Notes under the pieces: generated by a model
Database searches by the model: none
The model's input: the letters and a program-made list of their open reading frames with translations, nothing else
Told to the model about the DNA's origin: nothing
Shown here: one piece after another, positions 7,616-18,017 of the stretch
Layout of the letters: every line of letters begins with the position of its first letter
Numbering within the stretch: position 1 is the first letter of the stretch
Translations under genes and position numbers: made by a program
NCBI RefSeq assembly: GCF_004378855.1
Contig: NZ_RYYL01000010.1
Location: forward strand, 1 to 47,392
Origin: Campylobacter sp. US33a
Lineage (GTDB): Bacteria > Campylobacterota > Campylobacteria > Campylobacterales > Campylobacteraceae
Direction of reading: 5' to 3'
Length of the DNA: 47,392 bases

Positions 7616-8377
7616 TTATTTTTTTGACTTTTTTGTTATTTTGTCATCAAAATCTAATTCTTTTTCCTTTTTGTTTTTATAAAAAATAAGCCCAAAAATC
7701 AGTATAAAACAAATAGTAGAAAAGATATACCAAGTGCCGTTTTTATTTCCATCAAAAAACAAACCCTCGGTATTCATTCCAAAAAATCCTACGATAAGAT
7801 TTAAGGGTAGAAAAATTGCCGAAAGCACACTTAGAAAATAAATGCTTTTATTCATTCTTTCATTTTTCATAGCGCTTACAAGCGAATACATTTCATTGAG
7901 TCTATTTAAGCTTTCTTTGGCTGTTCTTAAAGAAATATTAGTGCTTAAGAGTAGGGGTTTTAGGGCTTTTTTGCAAAAATTTTGTTCACTTATAAGCAAA
8001 TTTAAAGCTTCGCTAAGCAAATTTAAGGTTTTTATGTTTTTATTGATTTTTTGCTTTAAAATGAATATTTTCTTAAAAAAATGTTTGATTAAAATTCCTT
8101 TTAAAAGTACATTCTCTTTGTGTTCTAAGATGCTTTCAAAATGAAAATTATTTGCCTTACATTCTTCTATATTAAGGCGTATAAGAGCTATGAAATCTTC
8201 AAATTGATAATTTTGAAATTCGCAATTTTCTAATTTATAAATTTGATTTTCTTCGAAACCAAAAATATAGATTTTATCGGCGTTTAAAATAAAAATTTTT
8301 TGTCCTAAAAAATCTGTATAAAGTGTATTTAAATTTTTATTAGCTAAAAATTTAGCTAAGTTTTCATCATAGTGCAT
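7616..8377 (-). CDS. CorA-like divalent metal ion transporter
   Basis: A pentameric Mg2+/Co2+/Ni2+-type channel protein is expected. The C-terminal part has two hydrophobic helices, and the CorA signature GMN occurs in the loop after the first (FFGMNTEG). A basic tail follows (KKSKK). The N-terminal cytoplasmic domain is short and poorly conserved. The frame is open back to 8443, inside tgt, but the ATG at 8377 has an AAAAGG site at ideal distance and overlaps the tgt end by only 11 nt, so I chose it (about 253 aa). The ATG at 8395 is an alternative. CorA homologues are usually about 315 aa, so this is a short member. Confidence 0.75.
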   Translation of the reverse strand: MHYDENLAKFLANKNLNTLYTDFLGQKIFILNADKIYIFGFEENQIYKLENCEFQNYQFEDFIALIRLNIEECKANNFHFESILEHKENVLLKGILIKHFFKKIFILKQKINKNIKTLNLLSEALNLLISEQNFCKKALKPLLLSTNISLRTAKESLNRLNEMYSLVSAMKNERMNKSIYFLSVLSAIFLPLNLIVGFFGMNTEGLFFDGNKNGTWYIFSTICFILIFGLIFYKNKKEKELDFDDKITKKSKK

Positions 8378-9497
8378 TTTTAAACCTTTTGGCATAAAAT
8401 TCTTTTTTAAATTCAGTAAATTTACCTTTTTTGATAGCTTCACGCATTTTACTGACTAAATCAAGATAATAATGCAAATTATGCAAACTAGCAAGGCGAA
8501 AAAAAGTAAGTTCTTTGGCCTTAAAAAGATGATTTAAGTATCCACGCGAAAAATTACGACAAGTATAGCAAGAACAGGTATTATCGATGGCTTCGTGATC
8601 GTTGATAAACTCGGCTTTTTTGATATTAAATTTACCAAAGTTTGTAAAAAATGTACCATTTCTTGCATTTCTTGTTGGCATAACACAATCAAACATATCA
8701 ACGCCACGCTCTACATTTTCCACCAAATCTTCAGGCGTTCCAACGCCCATTAAATATCTAGGGCGATTTTCATCCAAAAAAGGATTTAAATTTTCTACCG
8801 TTTCATACATTAAAGCATTTTCTTCCCCAACACTAAGCCCGCCAATTGCAAGTCCATCAAAATCCATTTCATTTAAAGCTAAAGCGCAACGCTTTCTTTC
8901 TTCATAGTCAGTCCCACCTTGTATGATACCAAAAATATTTTGTTTCAATCCTATGCCTTGACTTTGCTTAAATTTATGATAATTTATAGCTTCTTTCGCC
9001 CATTTTATCGTGCGATCAACTGAAATTTTAATTCTTTCTTTGCTTGCAGGAAGTGCAACTAAATCATCTAAAATCATCATAATGTCAGAATTAAAATCAT
9101 ACTGAGTATCCAAAACGCTTTGTGGGGTAAATAAATGCTTACTCCCATCAATATGGCTTTTAAATTCTATCCCTTCTTTAAAATGCTTAGAATTTGCAGA
9201 AAGTGAAAAAGCTTGAAAGCCTCCGCTGTCAGTTAAAAAACTTCGATCAAATTTGCTAAAACCATGCAAACCGCCAAATTCTTTTACGATTTTTGATCCT
9301 GGTCTTAAATACATATGATAAGTATTAGCAAGGATGATTTTTGCATCGAGTTCATTTTTTAAATCAAGCGCATCAAGGCTTTTTACTGCACCGATTGTGC
9401 CAACGGGCATAAAAATTGGAGTTTCAAAAGTGCTATGTGCTGTGGTAATTTGACAAACTCTTGCGTGATTATCTTTGTGTTTTACTTTAAAATCCAT
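8367..9497 (-). CDS. tgt: tRNA-guanine(34) transglycosylase (queuine tRNA-ribosyltransferase)
   Basis: Exchanges the wobble guanine of GUN-anticodon tRNAs for preQ1 in queuosine synthesis. Visible active-site parts are Asp90 in TDSGGFQAF, the substrate loop [11 protein letters not shown] (215-225), and the nucleophilic Asp270 in [13 protein letters not shown]. The zinc site is C308-x-C310-xx-C313 with His339. 376 aa is the normal length. It is transcribed divergently from the gene at 9604, and its 3' end overlaps the CorA-like gene. Confidence 0.96.
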   Translation of the reverse strand: MDFKVKHKDNHARVCQITTAHSTFETPIFMPVGTIGAVKSLDALDLKNELDAKIILANTYHMYLRPGSKIVKEFGGLHGFSKFDRSFLTDSGGFQAFSLSANSKHFKEGIEFKSHIDGSKHLFTPQSVLDTQYDFNSDIMMILDDLVALPASKERIKISVDRTIKWAKEAINYHKFKQSQGIGLKQNIFGIIQGGTDYEERKRCALALNEMDFDGLAIGGLSVGEENALMYETVENLNPFLDENRPRYLMGVGTPEDLVENVERGVDMFDCVMPTRNARNGTFFTNFGKFNIKKAEFINDHEAIDNTCSCYTCRNFSRGYLNHLFKAKELTFFRLASLHNLHYYLDLVSKMREAIKKGKFTEFKKEFYAKRFKNAL

Positions 9498-9526
9498 AAT
9501 TTCCCTTAAATTTTATAAAAATTAAA

Positions 9527-9532
9527 ATTGTA
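9527..9532 (-). promoter_or_regulatory. Candidate promoter -10 box for tgt
   Basis: On the minus strand TTGTTACAAT ends here (TACAAT hexamer), about 30 nt before the tgt ATG at 9497. The TGnTAnAAT-like form is shared with the aroB promoter. A TATAAA at about 9513-9518 is an alternative. Confidence 0.35.
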
Positions 9533-9569
9533 ACAAAAGCTTACTTAAAAAATTTATTCTAATTTTTGC

Positions 9570-9575
9570 TATAAT
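9570..9575 (+). promoter_or_regulatory. Promoter -10 box for the TrkA-C-domain gene
   Basis: TTGCTATAAT, a perfect TATAAT with an extended -10. The transcript should start near 9582. A GGAG ribosome-binding site lies at 9591-9594, and the ATG is at 9604. Confidence 0.6.
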
Positions 9576-9603
9576 TAGCCTTTTTCTTTCGGAGTTTTTG
9601 TGA

Positions 9604-11007
9604 ATGAATAATATTTTAATTATCCTAGATGGCTTTTTGGCAAAACATTTTTTAGAAAGACTTTGTTTACAAAAAGGTTTAAAGCATTATTTTACGATAC
9701 TTTATTATAATGAAGATAGTGTAAATTTAAGTATTAAAAACGAATATATAGAATTTGTTAAATTTGATCCTACAAGTACTGCTAAAATGCAACGCATTAT
9801 GATGAAAGAATTCTCACAAGTTTTTATTTATATGCAAGATGAATTTGATGTAAGAAAAACTTATGAAAACTTAAGAAGTTTTAATAAAAAGCTTGATATT
9901 GTGATTATGGATTTTTGGGGGTTGCCTATTAATGATGAATATTGTGATTTAATTGATTCTAAAGCTACGCTTTCACATAGACTTTTGGATTTTTTGCCTG
10001 ATGTGGCCTTAACAGCACAATTTATTGGACTGGGTATTGGCGAAATTATGGAGATTAAAATTCCAGCTGGTTCAGCTTTTGCTTATCGTCATATTGGTTC
10101 TATTGCACAAAAAAAATGGCGCATTGCACTTATTTATAGAAATAATAAAATATTTTTTGTCAAGCCTTCTTTTATGCTTCAGCCTAATGACAGTATTTTG
10201 GTGGTGGGCGAACCTAGTGTTTTGCAAGGTGTATATCATAATGTTAAAAAAGACAAGGGGCAGTTCCCAAGTCCTTTTGGAAGTAATATTTACTGTTTTT
10301 TGGATATGAAAACAATGACTCAAGAAACTCAAGAAAAACTTCTAAGCACTTGTTTGTCTTTGCATGCAAAAATCAACAATAAAAAGCTTTTTATAGAGGT
10401 TTTTAATCCTACTTTGGGTCAATTATACGAGAAGTTAAAAAATTTAGATATTGAAAATATGAATATTTATTTTAATTATACGCAAATTAAAAAAGAATAT
10501 TTGGATTCTTATTTAATAAATAATAATATCGGGGTTTTTGTGGTTGATAAAAGTTTTTTTGAAAAAAATAAGAAAAATTTATATGAATTAAAAATTCCGC
10601 TTCTAAAAATTGGCGAAAATGATTTTGATAAGCTTAATGAGGCTACGATTTTAAGCTCTGGAGAAAGTGAGATTGAGGCACAATCTAATGTCGTGATGGA
10701 TCTTAGTGCTCAGCTTGATTTGGGCGTAAAATTGTATCATTATGAGTCAACTCATTCTGAAGAGAGCTCTTTTGTTTTGGAGTATTTTCAAAGTCTTGCT
10801 AGGCTTTATAATAAAAAAATAGAAATCATTCATACTAAAGACGAAAATCCTATTTTAGCTATGACAAAAAAAAGCGATGCTTTGCAATTTATCAGTTTTA
10901 ATTCTAGGCTAACAAGTACCAATCTTGGTAAAAGTTTTAGTATGGATCTAAATCGCTTGTATTATAAAATGGATAAGAATTATCAACTTTTCATACCCGT
11001 AGAGTAA
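9604..11007 (+). CDS. TrkA-C (RCK_C) domain protein, COG3400 type
   Basis: A cytoplasmic protein of 467 aa. The N-terminal part has a Rossmann-like start (NNILIILDGFLAKHFLERL), and a TrkA-C/RCK_C domain is seen at about residues 135-205 (GIGEIMEIKIPAGSAFAYRH ... MLQPNDSILVVGEP). The second half is alpha/beta with a possible universal-stress-like fold (LGVKLYHYES ... ARLYNKKIEIIHT). No membrane segments are visible, so it would be a regulatory subunit or a free ligand sensor, not the channel itself. An overlapping GTG at 9600 is out of frame. Function is not established; ion-transport regulation is inference. Confidence 0.65.
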   Translation: MNNILIILDGFLAKHFLERLCLQKGLKHYFTILYYNEDSVNLSIKNEYIEFVKFDPTSTAKMQRIMMKEFSQVFIYMQDEFDVRKTYENLRSFNKKLDIVIMDFWGLPINDEYCDLIDSKATLSHRLLDFLPDVALTAQFIGLGIGEIMEIKIPAGSAFAYRHIGSIAQKKWRIALIYRNNKIFFVKPSFMLQPNDSILVVGEPSVLQGVYHNVKKDKGQFPSPFGSNIYCFLDMKTMTQETQEKLLSTCLSLHAKINNKKLFIEVFNPTLGQLYEKLKNLDIENMNIYFNYTQIKKEYLDSYLINNNIGVFVVDKSFFEKNKKNLYELKIPLLKIGENDFDKLNEATILSSGESEIEAQSNVVMDLSAQLDLGVKLYHYESTHSEESSFVLEYFQSLARLYNKKIEIIHTKDENPILAMTKKSDALQFISFNSRLTSTNLGKSFSMDLNRLYYKMDKNYQLFIPVE

Positions 11008-11074
11008 AAATAACATTTTATATCAAAATTTTTATTTTATTTTGACAATAAGACAAGAATTAGCCTGAATTTGT

Positions 11075-11080
11075 TACAAT
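11075..11080 (+). promoter_or_regulatory. Promoter -10 box for aroB
   Basis: TTGTTACAAT with hexamer TACAAT. The transcript should start near 11087, 28 nt before the aroB ATG. It would drive aroB and the overlapping genes behind it. Confidence 0.5.
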
Positions 11081-11114
11081 AAAAACTTATTTTAAAATAT
11101 ACAAAAGTGATAAA

Positions 11115-12170
11115 ATGCAAATAGATATAAATTTAAAAGAAAATGCGTATAAAGTTTATGTTGATGAGTTAAAAAATTTAGAGTTTGACACTAAGGTTTT
11201 TATACTTTCAAATCCAAAAATTTTAGGTCTTCATTTAAAAAGCTTGCTTTTAAAAATCAAAGCCAAAGAAGTGTTTATTGCTACGGTTAAAGATGGGGAA
11301 GAATATAAAAATTTAAACACCATAGAAGAAATTTTAAACCAAATGTTTAATTCTAAACTCGATAGAAAAAGTGTGCTTATCAGCTTTGGTGGCGGAGTTA
11401 TTAGTGATATGGGAGGATTTGCGGCAAGTATTTATCAAAGGGGGATAGATTTTATAAATATCCCTACAACACTCTTAGCTTGCGTTGATGCTGCAGTGGG
11501 TGGAAAAACAGGTATTAATAATGCTTTTGGTAAAAATCTTATCGGCACTTTTTATCAGCCAAAAGCCGTGTATTGTCAGAGTGAATTTTTGAGGACTTTA
11601 AGCGCGAGAGAATTAGCCGCTGGTATGGCTGAGTTTATAAAAATGGCCATAATGTTTGATAAAAATTTGCTTGAATTTATAGAAAGTATCGATGCAAAAG
11701 CCTTTTTAAGTGCAAGTTGTGGGGATGAAATTTTAACTAAAATTATCGCAAAAAGTATAGAGCTTAAAGCTAGGGTTGTGGAAAATGATGAAAAAGAAAG
11801 CGGAGTGAGAATGCTTTTAAATTATGGACATACTTTTGCCCATGTGATAGAAAATTTTACAGAATATAAAACTTATTTGCATGGTGAAGTAGTAGCGATA
11901 GGAATGAATATGGCGAATTGCTTGGCTTGCAATTTAGGCTTTTTAAGTCAAGAAGAATGTAAAAAAATAGAACAAATTCTACTTAAATTTAATCTGCCAA
12001 TATCTTATAAAATCGCAAACATTGATGAGTTTTATCAGGCCTTTTTTAGGGATAAAAAAAGTTATAATTCTAAGATAAATTTCATTTTGCCTTCACAGCT
12101 TGGTAAGGGCTTTATCAAAGAGGATATTTCCAAGGAAATTATCCTTAAAACGCTTAAGGTTTTTGCATGA
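11115..12170 (+). CDS. aroB: 3-dehydroquinate synthase
   Basis: Second step of the shikimate pathway: converts DAHP to 3-dehydroquinate using NAD and a metal. The NAD-binding [14 protein letters not shown] motif is at 92-105, followed by [19 protein letters not shown] (117-135) and [10 protein letters not shown]. Metal ligands by alignment with the E. coli enzyme are Glu173, His239 (in NYGHTFAH) and His256 (in LHGE). 351 aa is normal. The ribosome-binding site is weak (AAAAGTGATAAA). It ends with a 4-nt overlap (ATGA) into the MscS gene and heads a five-gene run. Confidence 0.95.
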   Translation: MQIDINLKENAYKVYVDELKNLEFDTKVFILSNPKILGLHLKSLLLKIKAKEVFIATVKDGEEYKNLNTIEEILNQMFNSKLDRKSVLISFGGGVISDMGGFAASIYQRGIDFINIPTTLLACVDAAVGGKTGINNAFGKNLIGTFYQPKAVYCQSEFLRTLSARELAAGMAEFIKMAIMFDKNLLEFIESIDAKAFLSASCGDEILTKIIAKSIELKARVVENDEKESGVRMLLNYGHTFAHVIENFTEYKTYLHGEVVAIGMNMANCLACNLGFLSQEECKKIEQILLKFNLPISYKIANIDEFYQAFFRDKKSYNSKINFILPSQLGKGFIKEDISKEIILKTLKVFA

Positions 12171-13711
12171 AAAAAATTATATTGCTTTTGATTTTTTGTA
12201 CGGCTTTGTTTGCAAATAAAACTATAGGCGATGAATTAAATGAGAAAATTATGTCTTTGGATAAGGCGATTGAAAATAGCATTTGGAATGTAAGATATGA
12301 AAATTTTATAAAATATCAAGAATTAAAAACTCAAATTAATTTTTTAAATTCAGAGCTTGATAAAGCAAATTCAAATCGAGAAAAAGAAGAAATTTTACGA
12401 AAAATAGGTCATTTAGAAGAGCAATTAAGTTTGCTTGCAGAATATAAAGAATTAAATTTTGCTAAATTTTTATCCTTACCTGATAGTGTGGAAAGTTTGC
12501 CTAAATTAACTAATCCTTTTGCCATCATTTCTGGACTTTCGCATATTAGAAAACTAAGAAATGCTAAGGAAGAATACCTTAATCGTTTTAAAGAATTTCA
12601 AGATTTATTTAATATTATCAAAGAAAAAAATGAAGAGTTAAAAACCCTTGTAAAATTAAATCCTAGTAATGAAAATTTTAAGCTTCTTAAGGCTTCGGAT
12701 AAAAAGTTAGAAGAATTTGAGCAGGCTTTAAATTTTAGCGAGGTTTCTTTTTCGGTTTATGAAAAAAATGTAGATGAGGAAATTCAAAGGGTAAGAAGTG
12801 ATATCAAGACTCAAAGTTTAAGGGCAATTAATATCGTAGCGGCCATTATTTTCGTGCTGATTGTTTCTTTTTTGCTTAAAATTGCAAGTAAGAAATACAT
12901 TAGTGACAATGAACGCTATTATACTGCAAATAAAATTATAAATTTTATTAATATTAGCATTATCTTTTTGATTTTACTTTTTGCTTATATTGAAAATATC
13001 ACTTATTTAGTTACGGTACTTGGTTTTGCTTCGGCGGGCTTGGCTATTGCAATGAAAGATATGTTTATGTCTATGCTTGGTTGGTGTGTGATTATTTTTG
13101 GTAGTAGTTTTAGGGTGGGCGATCGCATTAAAGTGTGGCAAAATAATACTACTTATGTGGGTGATATTATTGATATTTCTTTTTTAAGAATGACAATTTA
13201 TGAGGATATTACCTTAACAACTTATACAACCAATCGTCGCAGTGGACGAATTATTTTTATCCCTAATAATTATATTTTTACAGGACTTATTGCAAATTAT
13301 ACTCATCATGGAATGAAAACCATTTGGGATGGTATAGATATTACTATCAGTTTTGATTCTAATCATAATAAGGCTATGGCGATAGTGGAGCAAGTTGTGA
13401 CAAAGCATGCGAAAAACTACACAGATTTAGCTAAAAAGGGTATGGGAAAATTAAGAAATGAATATAGCATTAGAAATCTTAAAGTTGAACCGCGGTTTTT
13501 TATGTTTTTTGAAGAATATGGCATGAGAATTTCGGCATGGTATATGAATAATTCTTACACTGCTTTGGTTTTAAGAAGTAAGATTAGCCGTGAAATTATT
13601 AGCGAATTTAATAAATGTGAAGATATAAAAATTTCTTATCCGAGTCAAAATCTTTATTTAAGCAATAAAGAAAAACCGATTTTAGAAGAACAAGAAGGAA
13701 GTTTATTTTGA
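12167..13711 (+). CDS. MscS-family mechanosensitive channel with periplasmic coiled coil
   Basis: 514 aa. Signal peptide at 1-16 ([11 protein letters not shown]), then about 200 residues of Lys/Glu/Leu-rich helix predicted to lie in the periplasm. Membrane helices follow at about 218-238, 263-280 and 285-320. The last is the pore helix, with [20 protein letters not shown] and the family sequence [11 protein letters not shown]. The C-terminal cytoplasmic vestibule domain ends near residue 500. It is larger than E. coli MscS (286 aa), like the MscM/YbdG group. Start and stop overlap aroB and mtaB by 4 nt and 4 nt. Released solutes are unknown. Confidence 0.85.
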   Translation: MKKIILLLIFCTALFANKTIGDELNEKIMSLDKAIENSIWNVRYENFIKYQELKTQINFLNSELDKANSNREKEEILRKIGHLEEQLSLLAEYKELNFAKFLSLPDSVESLPKLTNPFAIISGLSHIRKLRNAKEEYLNRFKEFQDLFNIIKEKNEELKTLVKLNPSNENFKLLKASDKKLEEFEQALNFSEVSFSVYEKNVDEEIQRVRSDIKTQSLRAINIVAAIIFVLIVSFLLKIASKKYISDNERYYTANKIINFINISIIFLILLFAYIENITYLVTVLGFASAGLAIAMKDMFMSMLGWCVIIFGSSFRVGDRIKVWQNNTTYVGDIIDISFLRMTIYEDITLTTYTTNRRSGRIIFIPNNYIFTGLIANYTHHGMKTIWDGIDITISFDSNHNKAMAIVEQVVTKHAKNYTDLAKKGMGKLRNEYSIRNLKVEPRFFMFFEEYGMRISAWYMNNSYTALVLRSKISREIISEFNKCEDIKISYPSQNLYLSNKEKPILEEQEGSLF

Positions 13712-14958
13712 AAGAAAAAGTTTATTTTAAGACTTTTGGTTGTAGGACAAATATTTATGATAGTGAATTATTGAAAAAATATGTTAAAGACTATGAAATC
13801 ACAGATGAAGAGCAAAAAGCACAAATCATTGTGGTAAATTCTTGCACGGTTACCAATGGTGCTGATAGCGGTATTAGAACTTATATTCATACCATGAAAA
13901 AACAAGGAAAAAAGATTATTTTTACGGGTTGTGGGGCTGTAAGTAGAGGAAAAGAACTTTTAGAAAAAGGCGAAATTTTTGGAGTTTTAGGTGCTTCAAA
14001 TAAACATAAAATTAATGAATTTTTAAAAAAAGAAAATTCGTTTTATGAGCTTGGAAATTTAAATTTTATCGATGAGGATATAGTGAGTGAGTATAAAAAT
14101 CATACCAAGGCTTTTGTGAAAATTCAAGAAGGTTGTGATTTTGCTTGTTCGTATTGTATTATTCCTAGTGTTAGAGGCAAGTCAAGAAGTGTTAAAGAAG
14201 AAAAAATTATAGAGCAAGTTAAAATTTTAGCCCATAATGGTTACAGTGAAATTGTTTTAACTGGTACAAATATCGGATCTTATGGAATTAAAGATAATAC
14301 AAGTTTAGGCAAGCTTTTACAAAAATTAGGCAAAATTTCAGGCATAAAACGCATAAGACTTGGAAGTTTAGAACCTGTACAAATTGATGAGAGTTTTTTG
14401 GAAATTTTGGATGAAGTTTGGTTAGAAAGGCATTTACATATTGCTTTGCAGCATACGCACGAGAAAATGCTACGCATTATGAGAAGAAGATCGCATACAG
14501 ATAATGACTTAAAATTATTTAATTTTTTAGCAGACAAAGGTTTTGCTTTGGGAACCGATTTTATAGTTGCTCATCCTGGTGAAAGTGAAGAAATATGGCA
14601 AGAAGCTTTAAAGAATTTTAAAGAATTTAGGCTTACTCATATTCATGCTTTTATTTTTTCTCCAAGAAATAACACTCATTCAGCTAGCTTAAAAGATACT
14701 ATAAATGGGGATATTGCTAAGTCAAGACTTAAAATTTTAACTCAAATTGTTAGTGAAAATAACTTTAATTTTAGACAAAAAAATAATCAAAATTTAAGCA
14801 TTTTGGTAGAAAATAAAAAAAATGATTATTATGAAGGTTATGATCAATTTTATAATAAAATTAAAATCTATGCCAATGAAGATTTGTCGAAACAATGGAT
14901 TAATATAAATGAATGTAAGGTTAATTTTAGCGACAATGAAGTTGATTTAAGGGGATAA
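13708..14958 (+). CDS. mtaB: tRNA (N6-threonylcarbamoyladenosine(37)-C2)-methylthiotransferase MtaB
   Basis: A radical-SAM enzyme that adds a methylthio group to t6A37 in tRNAs. The N-terminal UPF0004 domain has the auxiliary-cluster cysteines Cys12 (FGCRTN), Cys46 (NSCTVTN) and Cys75 (TGCGAV). The radical-SAM cluster motif is C143-xxx-C147-xx-C150. The N-terminal FGCRTNxYDSE pattern fits MtaB better than MiaB, and the TRAM domain is short or missing at the end. The TTG start at 13708 overlaps the previous stop (TTGA) and has AAGGAA about 8 nt upstream. 416 aa is normal for the MtaB class. Confidence 0.88.
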   Translation: MKEKVYFKTFGCRTNIYDSELLKKYVKDYEITDEEQKAQIIVVNSCTVTNGADSGIRTYIHTMKKQGKKIIFTGCGAVSRGKELLEKGEIFGVLGASNKHKINEFLKKENSFYELGNLNFIDEDIVSEYKNHTKAFVKIQEGCDFACSYCIIPSVRGKSRSVKEEKIIEQVKILAHNGYSEIVLTGTNIGSYGIKDNTSLGKLLQKLGKISGIKRIRLGSLEPVQIDESFLEILDEVWLERHLHIALQHTHEKMLRIMRRRSHTDNDLKLFNFLADKGFALGTDFIVAHPGESEEIWQEALKNFKEFRLTHIHAFIFSPRNNTHSASLKDTINGDIAKSRLKILTQIVSENNFNFRQKNNQNLSILVENKKNDYYEGYDQFYNKIKIYANEDLSKQWININECKVNFSDNEVDLRG

Positions 14959-16562
14959 TGATGAAAAATTTGAAAATTATTTTAAGTTCTTTTCTGATTT
15001 TATGTGTTTTAATGGCGATTTTATATTTGAAAAATGAACCAAAATATATAGATAAGGCTTTTTACGATGGGCTTTTAAGAGAAGGTTTGATACAAAAAGC
15101 CATTGTTGATGAAAATAAAATTTTTATAAAAACGGAGCAAGAAAATTATCTCATTATTAAAGAAGGGGTGAATTTAGAGGAACTTTTAAGTCAAGTACCT
15201 GTAGAAATTAGTGCAAATTATTTTGATGTTATTTTGGTATTTTTGTTTGCATTTTTTATCGTATTTTTGTTGGTATTTATGTTTTTAATGCAAAGAAAGC
15301 AAAGAAAAAAATTCCCAATTTCCGCCAATGCAAATTCTAGTGTTTCTTTAAATTCTTTTGAAAATAAAGACATTAAACCCGTTATTACAAGCGTGAGTTT
15401 TAATGATGTTGCAGGTGTAGATGAAGTAAAATTAGAGCTTGGTGAATTGGTAGATTTTCTAAAAAATCCTATAAAATATAAAGAATTTGGAGTTAAGATG
15501 CCAAAAGGGGTTTTATTAGTAGGTCCTCCGGGTGTTGGAAAAACTTTAATCGCTAAAGCCATAGCTGGCGAAGCAGGAGTGCCATTTTTTTATCAAAATG
15601 GTTCAGCCTTTGTTGAAATTTATGTAGGAATGGGTGCTAAACGCGTCAGAGAGCTTTTTTCGCGTGCTAAGATGATGGCTCCAAGTATTATTTTTATCGA
15701 TGAAATCGATGCTGTAGGAAAAATCAGAGGAGAAAATTCAAACACTGAAAGAGATACAACGCTCAATCAGCTTTTAACTCAAATGGATGGCTTTGAAGAT
15801 AATAACGGCGTGATAGTCATCGCAGCCACAAATAAAATTGAGCTCATAGATCCTGCACTTTTAAGATCAGGGCGTTTTGATAGGCGTATTTTTGTTTCTT
15901 TGCCAGATTTTAAGGATAGACTTAAAATTTTAGAAATTTATATGAAAGATAAAAAAAATAATGTTGATTTAAGTAAAATTGCTAAGGCAAGTGTGGGATT
16001 TAGTGGAGCTGGACTTGAAACTTTGGTTAATGAAGCAGCCATTAATGCTTTAAGAAGGCAAAGTGATAGAGTTGAAGAAAGTGATTTTTACGCCGTGTTA
16101 AATAAAGTTCTTTTAGGACAAAGAAAGGTGCTTACTTTTAATGAGAATGAGAAAAAAATTCAAGCCACCTATCAAGCCGCTAAAGCACTTTGTGCTTATT
16201 ATTTTGATATAGGTTTTGAAAAAATCACCTTAATGGAAGATCGCTTTAAAGAATACGAGCATACGCTAAGATCAAAATCTGAGCTTTTAAACAAAATTAA
16301 AGTGTATTTGGCTGGAAATTTAGCAATGAAAATCATCTATAATGAAACTTATACCAATTTTCAAATGGATTTGATTAAAACAAAAGAACTTGTGGCTTAT
16401 ATGATAAATTACGATATGTTAGATGAAGCAAATTTGGAGACGATAAAGCAAGAATTGCAAGATTTTTTAGAGCCTATGAAAGAAAAAATCATACAACTTG
16501 CCAACTTGCTTTTAGAGCAAGAAAAGCTTGAAAATTCAGATATTAAAAAAATAATGGAGTGA
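14958..16562 (+). CDS. FtsH-like membrane AAA ATPase with degenerate protease site
   Basis: Layout as in FtsH: membrane helix 5-23, small periplasmic domain, helix 89-111, then an AAA module with Walker A GPPGVGKT (189-196), pore loop FVEIYVGMG (219-227), Walker B IIFIDEID (244-251) and the second region of homology with Arg fingers (about 303-310). The peptidase domain is present, but the zinc motif HEAGH is replaced by YQAAK (405-409). The Asp that is the third zinc ligand in FtsH seems to remain as Asp471. So it is probably an unfoldase or chaperone-type paralogue, not a protease. 534 aa against about 640 for FtsH. Start ATGATG overlaps the mtaB stop. Confidence 0.85.
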   Translation: MMKNLKIILSSFLILCVLMAILYLKNEPKYIDKAFYDGLLREGLIQKAIVDENKIFIKTEQENYLIIKEGVNLEELLSQVPVEISANYFDVILVFLFAFFIVFLLVFMFLMQRKQRKKFPISANANSSVSLNSFENKDIKPVITSVSFNDVAGVDEVKLELGELVDFLKNPIKYKEFGVKMPKGVLLVGPPGVGKTLIAKAIAGEAGVPFFYQNGSAFVEIYVGMGAKRVRELFSRAKMMAPSIIFIDEIDAVGKIRGENSNTERDTTLNQLLTQMDGFEDNNGVIVIAATNKIELIDPALLRSGRFDRRIFVSLPDFKDRLKILEIYMKDKKNNVDLSKIAKASVGFSGAGLETLVNEAAINALRRQSDRVEESDFYAVLNKVLLGQRKVLTFNENEKKIQATYQAAKALCAYYFDIGFEKITLMEDRFKEYEHTLRSKSELLNKIKVYLAGNLAMKIIYNETYTNFQMDLIKTKELVAYMINYDMLDEANLETIKQELQDFLEPMKEKIIQLANLLLEQEKLENSDIKKIME

Positions 16563-16564
16563 AA

Positions 16565-17098
16565 ATGCAAAGTATAAATATAGGAATTTTAACATTAAGC
16601 GATAGAGCTAGTGCCGGAATTTATGAAGATAAAGCAACTTGTGAAGTGAAAAATGTTTTGCAAGCTTATATTAAAAATGAGCTTATTTTTCATTGTGAGC
16701 TTATTCCTGATGAATATGAGAAAATTATAGAAAAATTGGTTTTTTTAAGTGATGAGAAAAAATGCGATTTGATTATCACCACTGGTGGAACTGGTCCAGC
16801 ACTTAGAGATGTTACGCCTGAGGCAACACAAGCGGTTTGTGACAAAATGCTTCCAGGTTTTGGCGAGCTTATGAGAATGCAAAGCTTAAAATATGTCCCA
16901 ACGGCGATACTTTCAAGACAAAGTGCAGGCATTCGCAATAAAAGCTTAATTATCAATCTCCCAGGCAATCCAAAGGCCATAAAAGAATGTTTAGAGCCGA
17001 TTTTTCCTGCAGTGCCTTATTGCATAGATTTAATTGAAGGAGTATACATAGAAGCTAGAGAGGAGAATATTTCAATCTTTCGTCCTAAGAAAAAATAA
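16565..17098 (+). CDS. mog: Molybdopterin adenylyltransferase
   Basis: Activates molybdopterin by adenylylation before molybdate insertion in molybdenum cofactor synthesis. The MoaB/Mog fold motif TTGGTGPALRDVTPEAT is present, and PTAILSRQSAGIR and LPGNPKAIKECLEP match Mog more closely than MoaB. The frame is open from a GTG at 16559, but the ATG at 16565 stands 5 nt after GGAG (16556-16559) and gives the usual MQSINIGILTLSDRAS start, so it is preferred (177 aa). It follows the FtsH-like gene with almost no gap and looks like the last gene of the aroB run. Confidence 0.9.
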   Translation: MQSINIGILTLSDRASAGIYEDKATCEVKNVLQAYIKNELIFHCELIPDEYEKIIEKLVFLSDEKKCDLIITTGGTGPALRDVTPEATQAVCDKMLPGFGELMRMQSLKYVPTAILSRQSAGIRNKSLIINLPGNPKAIKECLEPIFPAVPYCIDLIEGVYIEAREENISIFRPKKK

Positions 17099-17177
17099 AT
17101 TTATTAAAAATAAGTGAATTTAATGACTTTGCTTAGGACTTTTAATATAAATTCCTTTAAAGTAAAATGGAATACAA

Positions 17178-18017
17178 ATGAATAAACCTTTTTACAAACT
17201 TAAAAGATTTTATATACCTTGTATTATATTGATCATAATACTTGCTGTGCTTGCAAAATTACTTTATTCTCCTTTATATACGATTTATTGGGAAACAAAT
17301 CATCGCTTTGAAAAAGAACAAGAATTTAGAATCATTGAAAAAATGACTTTAAACCCAACTCATAAAGACATGATTAAAATTGTAGATGATTATCAACCTA
17401 AACTAGAAGATTTTAAAGATTTAAATGCAAAAATGCAAAAGGCTATTTTTGATTTTAAGGTAGCTAAATTCTTTGGATTTGAGGATAGGTATTATCAAGT
17501 TTCTCTTAAAAATTACGCTGATACATTTTACTTTTTAGTCGGTAGTGAACGATTTTTTTTTCTTTACCTAAATTTCATAAGCAATTTAAACTCAAATGAA
17601 AAACAAAAATACCTAAGCTTAAAAGCATCTACTAAAGATTTAGAAAAACAAATCTTTGAAGAAAAACTTAAATTTATAAAGCATTATGAAGAATTTTATG
17701 ATCATTTAGAGAGTATAGGTTATTTGGATAAGGGAACTGAATATAAAAATGCAGCAATTTATTTAAAAATATCAATTCCAAGCTCTTTTTTGCTTTATAG
17801 TAATCAATTATGCTCTTTTAAAGATAGAAACTTAATGTTTAATCAAATAAAGAAAAGTTATACTATATTCATTAACTTAGATCCAGATGGCTCAAAACTT
17901 TTCGACAAGACATTAAAAGAAAATTTTAGGAATTATCGTAAGAATATATCACCTTTTCTAGAAAATACAATAAATAAAATTCAAAAGGCTTTAGATAAAT
18001 GCAAGATAACTAACTAA
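17178..18017 (+). CDS. Hypothetical single-pass membrane protein (paralogue of the gene at 42456)
   Basis: Not recognised. 279 aa: a short basic cytoplasmic start ([14 protein letters not shown]), one membrane helix (about 15-35) and a helical, probably periplasmic domain. The N-terminus is almost identical to the protein at 42456-43271, and similarity continues weakly, including KFFGF/QILGL near residue 100 and two C-terminal cysteines (in QLCSF and DKCK) spaced about 60-65 residues apart in both. The protein at 40689 ends with the same Cys arrangement. The ribosome-binding site is weak. The TAA stop overlaps the convergent msrA stop by two bases. Function unknown; an envelope role is inferred. 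Confidence 0.7.
   Translation: MNKPFYKLKRFYIPCIILIIILAVLAKLLYSPLYTIYWETNHRFEKEQEFRIIEKMTLNPTHKDMIKIVDDYQPKLEDFKDLNAKMQKAIFDFKVAKFFGFEDRYYQVSLKNYADTFYFLVGSERFFFLYLNFISNLNSNEKQKYLSLKASTKDLEKQIFEEKLKFIKHYEEFYDHLESIGYLDKGTEYKNAAIYLKISIPSSFLLYSNQLCSFKDRNLMFNQIKKSYTIFINLDPDGSKLFDKTLKENFRNYRKNISPFLENTINKIQKALDKCKITN

Noticed and set aside
8378-8443. Longer N-terminus for the CorA-like protein
   Set aside because: These codons lie inside tgt, and a better ribosome-binding site stands before ATG 8377.
16559-16564. GTG start for mog
   Set aside because: The ribosome-binding GGAG overlaps this GTG; the ATG at 16565 is correctly spaced.
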